Source of the DNA: WYEG01 sp049414625
GTDB taxonomy: Bacteria > Desulfobacterota > Thermodesulfobacteria > Thermodesulfobacteriales > Thermodesulfobacteriaceae
Reading direction: 5' to 3'
DNA: 41,491 bases
NCBI GenBank assembly: GCA_049414625.1
Contig: JBMSAU010000113.1
Location: forward strand, 1 to 41,491
Part shown: positions 14,917-23,742 of the stretch, piece by piece
Position numbering within the stretch: position 1 is the stretch's first letter
Layout: the number at the start of each line of letters is the position of its first letter
The notes under the pieces: generated by a model
Seen by the model: only the letters and a program-made list of their open reading frames with translations
Databases searched by the model: none
Told to the model about the DNA's origin: nothing
Translations under genes and position numbers: made by a program

Positions 14917-15712
14917 GGGCTAAAAGATAGCAGACCCAGTTATCCTTTTCCCTTTTTTCAAGGATTTTAACCGGTGCTTTGCCTAAGGCGGACTCAATCT
15001 CCTCGCACATGGTGTAGACAATGCCCGAGAGTATGTAATATCTTGCAGAAAAAAACTCTTTTTTGCTCAAGAGCTCTAATAACAAGCCTTTGTAAAGGTT
15101 TGCTAAAATGAGGTCTCCTTCATAGGGTAGATGCTCCCGCACATCTCCCTCTATGACCTCGGCAGAGAGGTTGTTTAAGGCAAGGTTGTGCTTTGCTACG
15201 CGGACGCAAAGGGGGTTGTAGTCAAGGGCAACAACCTTCTTCCCAAGCTTTGCCCAAAGAAGGGTCAAAATCCCGCTTCCGCAGCCAAGGTCAAAGACCT
15301 TCTCAATGGTAGGGTCAAGGTTGTATAGATCCCAAGAGGCGTTGAGCACCATCTCCGTTGTGGGATGCCTGCCTTCGCCGAAAACAACGCTCGGGTCAAA
15401 CCGAAGGTCATACTCTCCTTCATACCAAACGGGGGCAATCCTTATCGGACCTACATTGAAAGGACGAGGGATCCGCCTTTCGTTCCACTCAGAAAAGGGG
15501 ACAACATCCTTTACATCAAGGATAAGGTTATACTTTTTAACAAGGCTATCTACAAGCTCATCCTTTGGCTTGTGAAAGAAAAGAACCCCAATTCCATCCT
15601 CTTCCCAGTAGCCTATAAGGTCTGGGTCATCAAAGTCTCTGAGCTCAGGATGGGTGTTCCTAAAGCCGTAAATATAGAATTGAGTGTATTCCTTGTAGGG
15701 TGGTCTAAGCAT
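14909..15712 (-). CDS. prmA: Ribosomal protein L11 methyltransferase (PrmA-like)
   Basis: PrmA trimethylates ribosomal protein L11 using S-adenosylmethionine. The SAM motif FDLGCGSGILT is near residue 140, preceded by the family signature FGEGRHPTTEMVL and followed by DLILANLYKGLLLEL in place of the usual D-x-x-x-A-N-x. The N-terminal 110 residues would be the L11-recognition domain and are poorly conserved. Length (267 aa) is a little short. It lies 14 bases after the M48 gene. AAAAGG abuts the ATG, so the start is a little uncertain. Confidence 0.8.
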   Translation of the reverse strand: MLRPPYKEYTQFYIYGFRNTHPELRDFDDPDLIGYWEEDGIGVLFFHKPKDELVDSLVKKYNLILDVKDVVPFSEWNERRIPRPFNVGPIRIAPVWYEGEYDLRFDPSVVFGEGRHPTTEMVLNASWDLYNLDPTIEKVFDLGCGSGILTLLWAKLGKKVVALDYNPLCVRVAKHNLALNNLSAEVIEGDVREHLPYEGDLILANLYKGLLLELLSKKEFFSARYYILSGIVYTMCEEIESALGKAPVKILEKREKDNWVCYLLAHA

Positions 15713-15726
15713 CCTTTTAAGCTTAC

Positions 15727-17028
15727 TTAGTTAAGGAAAAATTTCAACAATCTTTCAAAAAAGGGAGCACCAAGATATTGAAAAATAAGCCCTAAGAAAA
15801 GGTTAAGTAGGAGCCAAATAAGAATGAGCCACCTTAAACGCCTTTTCCTTTTTACAAAAAATTCTTTACTTAAGCCTTCCTGAGAAAACAACTTCCTTAA
15901 AAAGTAAATCCTCTCATAAAGACCGTAGTGATGCCAGGATTTCTCAAAAAGTTGACCCGTTGCTTCACCCACTTTGTAGAGGGCTTTAACTAAGGGAACC
16001 TCTGACCCAAGGTAATAGCAGGCAAACATGTCAGCCTCCCTCTCGAATGACCTTAGAAAATAGGCAAAAATATAACGAAAGAAGAGAAAAGCAAAGATTA
16101 CGAGGTAGAGAAAAAGAATAATTTCTAAAATTTCTTTGTTTTTTTCAAAAAATTCAGAAAAAGCATCAACATCATCAAACATAAAAACGAAGGGGAGAAA
16201 GAAAAGGAAGAGCGAATTCAGTATATATAAAAGGAAGCTAAAGAGGAGAAGGAATAGCCATTGTCCGTGATGATTGCGCAGATGGGCAACTTCATGCGCT
16301 ATCACACCAAGCACCTCATCCTCATCAAGCACCTTAAGCAGGGGCTCGCTAAAGAAAAGATATCTAAAGGGGGGAAAAAACCCTAAAACCCCTGCGGTGT
16401 AAAGCCTTGGTCCTATAGGCTTAAGGACAAGGATGTTTCGAAATTTAATCTTTAAAGCTCTGGCGAAACTTTCGAGTAGATTCCTTAAGTAGGGAGATGA
16501 AAGCTCATAAACTGGAAGGATCTTTACCATCAGAGCTGGCGCAACAACAAGAATAAGCAAAATAAAACTGCCAGTCCGTAAAGGATAATCAAAGCTAAGA
16601 TAATCAGCGGTTTCTTCAAGAAGGTATAGCAAGAGAAGAGGAGAAAGCAGGGCAAAGAAGAGCCTTAAGTACTTTAAGTTTAGATTGTAGAGAAGAATTC
16701 GGGCAGGCAAATAATAATGAAAAAAGAGCAAAAGAGGGGGTATAAGCCCAAAATACCTATCTTCAAAAAGGCTTTTAATCTTAAAAATACTTAAGTCTGC
16801 GGCAAAAAAGGAAAAAATCATAAGAAAAATGAGAAGATGTATCGCGCGAGGAGGTCTACGGTTTAAAGGAAAAGTTTTCTTAAATAATATTAAAACAAGA
16901 AAGAAAAGGACTTCTTTAAAAAGAAAAAGAAGGACTAAAGACCAAACATTTAAGCCTAAATCAAAAGTAGGAACAAGCTCAACTATTAAAAAGGCTAACC
17001 AGAAAAATATTAAATCTTCGTAGATCAC
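15727..17028 (-). CDS. Integral-membrane M48 family metalloprotease
   Basis: The 433-aa protein is highly hydrophobic, with about eight to nine membrane segments and the zinc site HEVAH (His 245, His 249). A third ligand is probably the Glu in SFEREADMFACYY. It resembles the Ste24/HtpX-like branch that degrades misfolded membrane proteins or processes lipoproteins. The large N-terminal membrane part distinguishes it from HtpX, a second M48 protease encoded at 38071-38955. It starts at GTG, nine bases after the cytochrome c stop. A clpB-headed cluster suits a quality-control role, but the substrate is unknown. Confidence 0.8.
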   Translation of the reverse strand: MIYEDLIFFWLAFLIVELVPTFDLGLNVWSLVLLFLFKEVLFFLVLILFKKTFPLNRRPPRAIHLLIFLMIFSFFAADLSIFKIKSLFEDRYFGLIPPLLLFFHYYLPARILLYNLNLKYLRLFFALLSPLLLLYLLEETADYLSFDYPLRTGSFILLILVVAPALMVKILPVYELSSPYLRNLLESFARALKIKFRNILVLKPIGPRLYTAGVLGFFPPFRYLFFSEPLLKVLDEDEVLGVIAHEVAHLRNHHGQWLFLLLFSFLLYILNSLFLFFLPFVFMFDDVDAFSEFFEKNKEILEIILFLYLVIFAFLFFRYIFAYFLRSFEREADMFACYYLGSEVPLVKALYKVGEATGQLFEKSWHHYGLYERIYFLRKLFSQEGLSKEFFVKRKRRLRWLILIWLLLNLFLGLIFQYLGAPFFERLLKFFLN

Positions 17029-17037
17029 TCTTAAAGT

Positions 17038-17394
17038 TTAGAAGGAAAGTAAATATTTAACAAGGGCTTGCCTCTCCTCCGGAGAGAGCTTTTTTGTTAG
17101 ATTGATAAAAGGTTTCATTACTCTAGACCTTGATTTATCGATTATAGGTTCCCTTTTACCGAGAAAGTAGTCTTCAAGGTCTTTGGGATTGCCAGCATAG
17201 GCTTTAGAGATCTCCTTCACTGATGGGGCAACTGCGCTTGATCTTTCAGAATGGCAAGCTGTGCACCCTAACCTCTGAAAAGCCTCCTTTCCCTTCTTTG
17301 CCTCTTGCGCGATTGATGCGCTCGAAAAAATAAGTCCACAAACGGAAGCTGAAACTAAAACTTTCACTGATTTTTTAATTATACAATTAATCAT
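17038..17394 (-). CDS. Monohaem c-type cytochrome (periplasmic)
   Basis: A signal peptide (residues 1-29, cleavage after SIA) precedes a single CTACH haem site (Cys 44, Cys 47, His 48). The distal ligand is probably the Met of RVMKPFINL. It resembles small class I cytochromes that shuttle electrons in the periplasm. I start at ATG 17394, because GGAGGG lies five bases before it. The longer frame from TTG 17415 would place that site inside the coding region. Why it sits between fmt and a membrane protease is unclear. Confidence 0.85.
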   Translation of the reverse strand: MINCIIKKSVKVLVSASVCGLIFSSASIAQEAKKGKEAFQRLGCTACHSERSSAVAPSVKEISKAYAGNPKDLEDYFLGKREPIIDKSRSRVMKPFINLTKKLSPEERQALVKYLLSF

Positions 17395-17415
17395 ACAAGC
17401 CCTCCGTTTAAACAA

Positions 17416-18360
17416 TTACTTAAACAGTAAATTATCTCCCTTTTTCAACCGTTGACCAAGGGCAAACTCATAGGCTGACATCCTTTTTTTACCCTCAAGC
17501 TGAACCTCTTCAAGTAAAAGAGCACCTTTTTCACAAGAAACCAAAACACCCTCCTTTGAGATGTTTAAAACTTCACCGGGTGAGCCCTTTGCTTCTTCTA
17601 TATCTATTTTTTTTGCCTTATAAACCTTGAAGATCTTCCTTTGATAGTAGGTCCAAGCAGAGGGCCAAGGCTGAAAAGCCCTCACTTTCCTCTCTATTAT
17701 CAAGGCATCCTCATCCCAGTTAAAAAAGCCATCTTCCTTTTTGAGAAGTGGGGCGTAGGTTGCCTTATCGTGTTCCTGAGGTTGAGGAACAAGTTTGCCT
17801 TCTTTGTGAAGCTTTAAAGCCTTATCGAGGGCAACGACCGCTAAATTCTTTAGCTTTTCTGTTAAGCTTGGAGTTGTTTCATCTTCGGAAATTTCTATCT
17901 TTTCTTGAAGGAGGATAGGACCTGTATCCATGCCCTCATCCATCTGCATAACCGTGATGCCAGTTTCTTTTTCACCTGTAAGAATGGCATAAACGATCGG
18001 GGATGCTCCGCGGAATTTTGGCAGAAGGGAGGCATGAAGGTTCCAAAAGCCAAACCTTGGGGTCTGAAGTAGCTCCGAAGGCAAGATCTTTCCGTAAGCA
18101 AAGACTACTCCCAAGTCTAAATCAAAGCTTTTTATGCTTTCCAAGAAAGCGGCATCCCGAAGCTTAGCAGGCTCAAGAACCGGCAACCCCTTCTCTTCAG
18201 CCCAGGTCTTAACAGGAGAAGGGGTAGGCTTAAGCCCTCGCCCCTTAGGCTTTTCTGTCTGGGTTACTACGACCACTAAATCCTCGTTTTGGTATAAGTA
18301 TTCAGCAACAGGGATAACAAATTCCGGCGTGCCAAAAAAAGCTACTCGGTATTTTTTCAT
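17416..18360 (-). CDS. fmt: Methionyl-tRNA formyltransferase
   Basis: Fmt formylates initiator Met-tRNA using 10-formyltetrahydrofolate. The 314-aa protein has the N-terminal FFGTPEFVIPVAEYL, the catalytic region HASLLPKFRGASPI with the Asn-His-Asp set (NLHASLLP, MDTGPIL), and a C-terminal OB-like domain that holds the tRNA. The ATG directly abuts the clpB TAA with no gap. def, the usual partner, is absent here. Confidence 0.95.
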   Translation of the reverse strand: MKKYRVAFFGTPEFVIPVAEYLYQNEDLVVVVTQTEKPKGRGLKPTPSPVKTWAEEKGLPVLEPAKLRDAAFLESIKSFDLDLGVVFAYGKILPSELLQTPRFGFWNLHASLLPKFRGASPIVYAILTGEKETGITVMQMDEGMDTGPILLQEKIEISEDETTPSLTEKLKNLAVVALDKALKLHKEGKLVPQPQEHDKATYAPLLKKEDGFFNWDEDALIIERKVRAFQPWPSAWTYYQRKIFKVYKAKKIDIEEAKGSPGEVLNISKEGVLVSCEKGALLLEEVQLEGKKRMSAYEFALGQRLKKGDNLLFK

Positions 18361-20952
18361 TTAATGCTTCACTTTCTTATGAAATTCAAATTCTCCAGCC
18401 TCGTTCACATCAACCACTACCGCATCACCTTCGGTGAAAGCTCCCTCAAGCACCTTTATAGCTAAGGGGTTTTCGATGTATCTTTGAATTGCTCTCCTCA
18501 AGGGTCTTGCTCCAAAGAGCGGGTCGTATCCTATTTCAGCGATCTTAAGCTTTGCCCTTTCAGTGATCTCTAAGAACAAACCCTTTTCAGCAAGCCGAGA
18601 GTTGAGATACTTCATTTGAATGTCAACGATCTGCAAGATATGGTCCATCGTAAGGTTGTTGAAGATGATGATCTCGTCGATTCTGTTTAAGAATTCAGGT
18701 CTTAAGGTGGTCTTAAGGAGGTCCATAATCTTTCTTTCAATCTCTTCCTTCCCGTAGAATCCCTCTTGGAAGTAGTGGCTACCAAGGTTTGAAGTCATGA
18801 TGATGATGGTGTTGCTAAAGTTAACAGTGCGTCCTTTACCATCGGTAAGCCTTCCGTCATCAAGCACTTGAAGCAGTATGTTAAAGACTTCAGGATGAGC
18901 CTTTTCTATCTCGTCAAGAAGGATAACGGAGTAGGGCTTTCTTCTTATGGCTTCAGTCAATTGTCCACCCTCTTCGTAGCCCACATAACCCGGAGGAGCT
19001 CCAATAAGCCTTGATACTGAATGCTTTTCCATGTATTCGCTCATGTCTATTCTAATCAAGGCTTTTTCGGTGTCAAACATAAACTCCGCAAGGGCTTTTG
19101 CAAGCTCGGTTTTACCTACACCAGTTGGACCGATGAAAAGAAAAGAGCCTATCGGACGGTTTGGGTCCTTAAGCCCAGCTCTTGCTCGACGGATGGCGTT
19201 GGCGATCGCCGAAATAGCATGGTCCTGTCCAACAACCCTCTCCCGCAATCTTTCCTCGATCTTAAGAAGCTTTTCCCTTTCTGATTCCAGAAGCCTTTTC
19301 ACTGGAATGCCCGTCCATTTAGCTACTATTTCGGCAATATCCTCTGCGTCAACTTCCTCTTTAAGGAATCGTTTACCCTTTTGAACCTCGGCAAGTTTTT
19401 CGTTCTTTTGAGCTAATTCCTTCTCAAGCTGAGGAATGAGCCCGTAGATAATCTCTGCTACCCGGGTTAGGTCTCCTTGTCTTTCTGCTTGCTGGGCTTC
19501 TATTTTGAGCTGGTCGATCTTTTCTTTTATCTTTCTGATCTCCTGAATGATGTCCTTTTCTTTTTGCCACTGAGCCTTCATCTCTTCTGCTTGCTTTCTA
19601 AGTTCGTCAAGCTGTTCAAGAAGTTTCTGCAGCCTCTCCTTAGCCTTGGGGTCGGTTTCCTTCTCTAGGGCAACCTTTTCGATCTCAAGCTGTTTGATCT
19701 TTCTTTCTATCTCATCGATCTCCGTTGGCATAGAATCGATTTCGATGCGGAGCTTTGCTGCCGCTTCATCTATAAGGTCTATAGCTTTGTCAGGAAGATA
19801 TCTATCGGTGATGTAGCGATGGGAAAGGGTGACCGCAGCAATGATAGCATTGTCCGTAATCTTAACACCGTGGTGCACCTCATACTTTTCCTTAAGTCCT
19901 CTTAAGATTGCTATAGCTTGTTCATTCGTTGGCTCCTCAACATAAACAGGCTGGAAGCGCCTCTCTAACGCTGGGTCCTTTTCTATATATTTTCTGTATT
20001 CTTCAATGGTTGTTGCGCCGATGCAGTGTAGCTCACCCCGTGCAAGGGCTGGTTTTAGCATGTTTGCTGCATCCATTGCTCCCTCAGCTGCACCAGCCCC
20101 AACGATAGTGTGGATTTCATCGATGAAGAGGATGATCTCTCCCTCGCTAGCCTGCACTTCAGCAAGTATTCCCTTTAGCCTTTCTTCAAACTCGCCACGA
20201 TACTTCGTTCCTGCAATGATGCTCCCAAGGTCAAGCTGAATGATCCTTTTATTCTTTAAGATCTCTGGAACATCTCCGGCTACGATCCTCTGGGCAAGTC
20301 CCTCGACGATAGCGGTTTTACCCACGCCAGGCTCACCAACGAGCACGGGGTTGTTTTTAGTTCTACGGGAGAGAATATGCATTACTCGACGGATCTCTTC
20401 ATCCCTTCCGATAACTGGGTCAAGCTTCCCAGCCCTGGCAAGGGCTGTTAGGTCTCGCCCGAAACGTTCAAGGGCTTGATACTGCTCCTCCGGGTTCTGG
20501 TCAGTGATTCGCCTGCCTTTACGGATCTGCTTGATAACTTCCATGGCTGAGGTAAAGGTTGCACCTCTACGGCGTAGGGCTTCGCCAGCTTTTGTGGGGC
20601 TATCTATTATGGCTAATAGTAGATGCTCAGTTGAGATGTAGGCATCGCGCATCTCTTTGGCTAAGGCTTCAGCCCTGTCTAACACCTGCTTTAAAGGCAT
20701 AGATAAGTAGAGCTGATAAGCTCCACCTGCAACCCTCGGAAGCCTTTCTAAAATTTCGTCAAGCTCAGTTGAGATTATCTTTGAATTTATGCCAAGCCTA
20801 TCAAGGATAGTAGGGATAATTCCTCCTTCTTGCTCTATCATCGCTTTAAGTAGATGTTCAGCATGAAGCTCTGTATGATTGTAAGACTCCGCAAGCTTTT
20901 GCGCTGACTGAAGCGCTTCTTGAGCTTTAAAGGTAAACTTTTCAAGCTTCAT
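18361..20952 (-). CDS. clpB: ClpB disaggregase chaperone (Hsp100)
   Basis: ClpB dissolves protein aggregates together with DnaK/DnaJ and small heat-shock proteins. Domains in order are the N-domain (1-145), NBD1 with Walker A GEPGVGKTAIVEGL near 205 and Walker B LFIDEIHTIVGAG, the M-domain coiled coil (about 400-525), and NBD2 with GPTGVGKTELAKAL and ILLDEIEKAHPEVF. An arginine finger lies in DPALERRFQ. There is no ClpP-binding IGF loop. Start ATG 20952 follows GGAGG at a normal distance; an upstream extension of 15 codons lacks support. The resulting 863 aa is the usual ClpB size. It diverges from hsp20. Confidence 0.96.
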   Translation of the reverse strand: MKLEKFTFKAQEALQSAQKLAESYNHTELHAEHLLKAMIEQEGGIIPTILDRLGINSKIISTELDEILERLPRVAGGAYQLYLSMPLKQVLDRAEALAKEMRDAYISTEHLLLAIIDSPTKAGEALRRRGATFTSAMEVIKQIRKGRRITDQNPEEQYQALERFGRDLTALARAGKLDPVIGRDEEIRRVMHILSRRTKNNPVLVGEPGVGKTAIVEGLAQRIVAGDVPEILKNKRIIQLDLGSIIAGTKYRGEFEERLKGILAEVQASEGEIILFIDEIHTIVGAGAAEGAMDAANMLKPALARGELHCIGATTIEEYRKYIEKDPALERRFQPVYVEEPTNEQAIAILRGLKEKYEVHHGVKITDNAIIAAVTLSHRYITDRYLPDKAIDLIDEAAAKLRIEIDSMPTEIDEIERKIKQLEIEKVALEKETDPKAKERLQKLLEQLDELRKQAEEMKAQWQKEKDIIQEIRKIKEKIDQLKIEAQQAERQGDLTRVAEIIYGLIPQLEKELAQKNEKLAEVQKGKRFLKEEVDAEDIAEIVAKWTGIPVKRLLESEREKLLKIEERLRERVVGQDHAISAIANAIRRARAGLKDPNRPIGSFLFIGPTGVGKTELAKALAEFMFDTEKALIRIDMSEYMEKHSVSRLIGAPPGYVGYEEGGQLTEAIRRKPYSVILLDEIEKAHPEVFNILLQVLDDGRLTDGKGRTVNFSNTIIIMTSNLGSHYFQEGFYGKEEIERKIMDLLKTTLRPEFLNRIDEIIIFNNLTMDHILQIVDIQMKYLNSRLAEKGLFLEITERAKLKIAEIGYDPLFGARPLRRAIQRYIENPLAIKVLEGAFTEGDAVVVDVNEAGEFEFHKKVKH

Positions 20953-20984
20953 TTGATAACCTCCTGCAAAATGTTTTTCTTTTA

Positions 20985-21012
20985 AAAATAAAAACAAGGG
21001 TTAAGAATTCAA
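20985..21012 (-). promoter_or_regulatory. clpB promoter (heat-shock-like), mirror of the hsp20 promoter
   Basis: Reading leftward, CTTGAAT (core TTGAAT, plus-strand 21007-21012) is followed after exactly 16 bases by TATTTT (plus-strand 20985-20990). The -35 half is part of an inverted repeat, AATTCAAG...CTTGAATT (21006-21013 and 21038-21045), shared with the hsp20 promoter. The CTTGAA -35 is sigma-32-like, but the C-rich sigma-32 -10 is absent. Confidence 0.5.
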
Positions 21013-21038
21013 GGTATGACATAGGTAAAATAGGGGTC

Positions 21039-21066
21039 TTGAATTTAAAAACAGGATGTTTATTTT
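21039..21066 (+). promoter_or_regulatory. hsp20 promoter (heat-shock-like)
   Basis: TTGAAT (21039-21044), 16 bases, then TATTTT (21061-21066): the same boxes and spacing as the divergent clpB promoter. The likely start near 21073 lies downstream of two longer in-frame hsp20 start options and so supports the ATG at 21111. Confidence 0.5.
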
Positions 21067-21110
21067 TTATGACAGAAAACGAAAATAAAATCAAAAAGGA
21101 GGTGATAGGT

Positions 21111-21551
21111 ATGGCTGACTTAGTAGTATGGCGTCCATTTCAAGAATTAAGAAAGGAGATCGACAAGCTATTTAATGAATTCTTTAGTAGACCTCTATTT
21201 CCTGAAAAATTTGAATGGTTTGAATGGACACCAGCTATCGACGTATCTGAAACAGAAGATAGCATTATTGTAAAAGCTGACCTACCTGGTGTAAAGCCGG
21301 AGGACATTGAAATCAACATCTCTGACAACGTTCTGACTATTAAAGGTGAAAAGAAGAGAGAAGAAGAGGAAAAGAAGGAAAACTTTTATCGTGTAGAAAG
21401 GTATTATGGTACCTTTATGAGAGCTATTCAACTTCCAACTGAGGTAGATGTAGAAAAGGTAAAAGCTACTTACAAAGATGGTGTGTTAAAAGTTGTTCTT
21501 CCTAAGAAGGTAGAACCAAAGAGAACTATTAAAATTGAAATTGAGAAGTAA
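21111..21551 (+). CDS. Small heat-shock protein Hsp20 / IbpA family
   Basis: Hsp20 proteins bind unfolding proteins and hand them to ClpB/DnaK. The 147-aa chain has a short N-arm (WRPFQELRKEIDKLFNEFF), an alpha-crystallin domain from about residue 42 (PAIDVSETEDSIIVKADLPG to GVLKVVLPK), and a C-terminal I-x-I anchor (IKIEIEK). AGGAGGTGATA is ideally placed before ATG 21111, so I reject the longer frame from 21039. The 3' end overlaps convergent thiL by 23 bases. Confidence 0.94.
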   Translation: MADLVVWRPFQELRKEIDKLFNEFFSRPLFPEKFEWFEWTPAIDVSETEDSIIVKADLPGVKPEDIEINISDNVLTIKGEKKREEEEKKENFYRVERYYGTFMRAIQLPTEVDVEKVKATYKDGVLKVVLPKKVEPKRTIKIEIEK

Positions 21552-22509
21552 AATGGTCGTATCCCCGGGGGGCAATCTCTCTTAGCCCCCCATCTTCCTT
21601 TAGAAATAGTTTTCTTTCTGGAATAATTTCCCCAACTTTGTAAAGCTTCCTGTTTAGATTTTCCTCTATCTTGTGTAATGCGCTTAGCTTTTCCTTTGAA
21701 ACCGTAAAGAGTAGGGCAAAATCTTCTCCACCAGCCAAGGCATCATCTAAGGTTGCGCAAGAAGCGACAGGAATTTTATCAACCTCTACGATAGCTCCAA
21801 CATTTGATGGTCTGCAGATACGATAGAGGTCAAGGAGAAGCCCGTCTGAAATGTCAATCATGCTCTCTGCAACCTGGCTAAGCTCGCGTCCAAGTTCAAC
21901 CTCAGGCTCTGGACGAAGATGGGCTAAACGAACCTCCTCTGGGATTTCTTCCAGAGGCTTTTCTTTAATCAGTCTTAAGAAGGCGGAGCTTGCCCCAAGG
22001 GGTCTCGATACAAAGACCTCATCCCCCGGTTTTGCCGTTGACCTAAGAACCGGTCTTTCAGCTACTCCAATCAAGGCAAGGTTTAAGAAAAAAACCGGGC
22101 TTTTTACCGTATCTCCACCCACAAGCTTTGCTGAATATTTTCCTAAACAGGCATTTATCCCCTCAAGCAGAGGGTCAAGCCAGGCTTTATCTAAGGCAAG
22201 ACTTGACCCAAGGGTAAGGACGGCGTAGAGGGGGGTTCCTCCCATGGCGGCAATGTCCGAAAGGTTAACCGCTGATAGCTTATAGCCGAGGTCAAAAAAG
22301 GTATAGTAATCAAGTTTGAAATGGATGCCCTCAACGAGGGCATCCGTTGTGAAAAGCAGGTAGTTCTTTTCCTGAAGTTTTATGACTGCGCAGTCTTCCT
22401 CTGCAGAGGCTAAAATTTCTTTATCTTGCGGAAGAAATCTTCTTAAGTATTCAATCCATTCCTGTTCGGTCACGGTTTCTAAAAAAACAGAAGGATGATT
22501 ATTCTGCAC
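21529..22509 (-). CDS. thiL: Thiamine-monophosphate kinase
   Basis: ThiL makes thiamine pyrophosphate from thiamine phosphate and ATP, the last step of the pathway that Thi4 (155-931) starts. The 326-aa protein shows DCAVIKLQEKNYLLFTTDALVEGIHF, LSAVNLSDIAAMGGTPLYAVLTL, VGGDTVKSP, MIDISDGLLLDL and GGEDFALLFTV, the PurM-type ATP- and Mg-binding motifs. It begins at GTG 22509, inside the end of ndk (11-base overlap). A GTG at 22473 is a possible later start. Confidence 0.92.
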   Translation of the reverse strand: MQNNHPSVFLETVTEQEWIEYLRRFLPQDKEILASAEEDCAVIKLQEKNYLLFTTDALVEGIHFKLDYYTFFDLGYKLSAVNLSDIAAMGGTPLYAVLTLGSSLALDKAWLDPLLEGINACLGKYSAKLVGGDTVKSPVFFLNLALIGVAERPVLRSTAKPGDEVFVSRPLGASSAFLRLIKEKPLEEIPEEVRLAHLRPEPEVELGRELSQVAESMIDISDGLLLDLYRICRPSNVGAIVEVDKIPVASCATLDDALAGGEDFALLFTVSKEKLSALHKIEENLNRKLYKVGEIIPERKLFLKEDGGLREIAPRGYDHFTSQFQF

Positions 22510-22921
22510 TCATAAGCTCAAATTCGCTGAAAAAGAAGGGGATTTCCCTGCTTGCCGATTCTGGGCTATCCGAACCGTGCACAGTGTTTTTTTCCTTATC
22601 AAGCCCGTAAAGTCTTCTTATAGTGCCTTCCTTGGCTTGAGCTGGGTCGGTTGCACCCATAAGCTCCCTTACCTTGGCTATGGCGTTTTCGCCTTCTAAG
22701 ACCATGGCTACGATAGGGCCTGAACTCATGTAGTTTGTAAGGTCTTCATAAAAGGGTCTATCCTTATGAACAATGTAAAAGGCTTTAGCTTGCTCTTTGG
22801 TGAGCCGAACCTTTTTTAGAGCTACTACCCTAAGTCCATTTTCTTCAAAATGAGCAATAACCTTTCCTATAAGGTTCCGGCTAACCCCGTCAGGTTTTAT
22901 CAACACAAGTGTTCGTTCCAT
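22499..22921 (-). CDS. ndk: Nucleoside-diphosphate kinase
   Basis: Ndk transfers phosphate between nucleoside tri- and diphosphates through a phospho-His. The 140-aa protein begins ERTLVLIKPDGVSRNLIGKV and carries the catalytic segment NTVHGSDSPESA (His about residue 112) and a C-terminal FFFSEFEL. I choose ATG 22921, with GGAGGG upstream, rather than the TTG six codons earlier. It is coupled to thiL and divergent from the nucleoside phosphorylase-like gene. Confidence 0.96.
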   Translation of the reverse strand: MERTLVLIKPDGVSRNLIGKVIAHFEENGLRVVALKKVRLTKEQAKAFYIVHKDRPFYEDLTNYMSSGPIVAMVLEGENAIAKVRELMGATDPAQAKEGTIRRLYGLDKEKNTVHGSDSPESASREIPFFFSEFELMSAE

Positions 22922-23029
22922 CGGACCCTCCTTTGTCAACTTTATGATGTTGCCAAACTATACCCGAGATTTCCTGTTTTTACAAGCTTCCACATACCCT
23001 TCCTGTGTTCTTTGTCCTTGCGGACCCTA

Positions 23030-23057
23030 TTGAGCAATCATCTAAAATTCGTAGAAT
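23030..23057 (+). promoter_or_regulatory. Promoter giving a likely leaderless mRNA
   Basis: TTGAGC (23030-23035), 16 bases, TAGAAT (23052-23057), then six bases to the ATG at 23064. No Shine-Dalgarno sequence precedes that ATG. The predicted transcription start coincides with the start codon. Confidence 0.45.
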
Positions 23058-23063
23058 AAAAAC

Positions 23064-23741
23064 ATGTATCTCCCTCAATTACCAGATTTTGAAAGCAAAA
23101 AAGCCCTAATAATTGCCCCACAGCCTGAGCTTAATTTTTTCAAACATTACCTTCCCTTAGAAGTTATCACCACTTACTTAGGAGTTAGGATTTTCCGAAG
23201 AGGTAACACCTTGGTCTGTGGACCCCTTTTTTCCGCTCAGATGGCAGGTTTTTTGTTTGAACTCTTAGCAAGGGCTAAAGTTAGAGAGGTGCTCTTTCTC
23301 GGCTGGGGCGGTGCCTTAAACAAGGCTTTCAAAAAAGGCGAGCTTTTTGTGCCAACGAGAGCCTACTCCAAGCTTGGCATAACCAAAGAGCTCAACCCCA
23401 AAAGAAGGACCTTTTATCCTTCAAGGAAGGTCTTAAGCAAGCTTAAAACCGAGTTAGCAAGGCTTAATCTTTCTTATAAAAAGGGGACTATTCTCTCGGT
23501 GGATTTCCCTCTTCCCTACGAAAAAAGAAAAGAGCTCCCTAAGGGAGTGAAAGCGGATGTTTTAGACATGGAGGCTTCAGCTTTCTTTGCCCTTGGTGAA
23601 TATTATAGCATAGAGGTTGCCGGGCTGATTTTTATAACCGATAAAGTAGGGGAGCTAAGCCAAAGCCTGCCAGAGAATTTGCAGAGCCTAAGACAAAGCC
23701 TTCTACCCCTTTTTAGGTCGTTTATCGAGAAAGACGCTTGA
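23064..23741 (+). CDS. Nucleoside phosphorylase / nucleosidase superfamily protein
   Basis: The 225-aa protein fits the PNP/UDP phosphorylase fold. A glycine-rich loop VLFLGWGGALNKAFKKGELFVP precedes the diagnostic VLDMEASAFFALGEYYSIEVAGLIFITD, whose Met-Glu binds ribose and whose later Asp (TD) contacts the base. It is shorter than purine nucleoside phosphorylases and closer in size to MTA/SAH nucleosidase or futalosine hydrolase. The substrate cannot be fixed from sequence alone. It has no ribosome binding site and a J-domain gene follows one base later. Confidence 0.7.
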   Translation: MYLPQLPDFESKKALIIAPQPELNFFKHYLPLEVITTYLGVRIFRRGNTLVCGPLFSAQMAGFLFELLARAKVREVLFLGWGGALNKAFKKGELFVPTRAYSKLGITKELNPKRRTFYPSRKVLSKLKTELARLNLSYKKGTILSVDFPLPYEKRKELPKGVKADVLDMEASAFFALGEYYSIEVAGLIFITDKVGELSQSLPENLQSLRQSLLPLFRSFIEKDA

Positions 23742-23742
23742 G

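Noticed and set aside
21039..21110. Longer Hsp20 start (MNLKTGCLFF...)
   Set aside because: It overlaps the predicted promoter; the AGGAGG is placed for ATG 21111, where homology begins.
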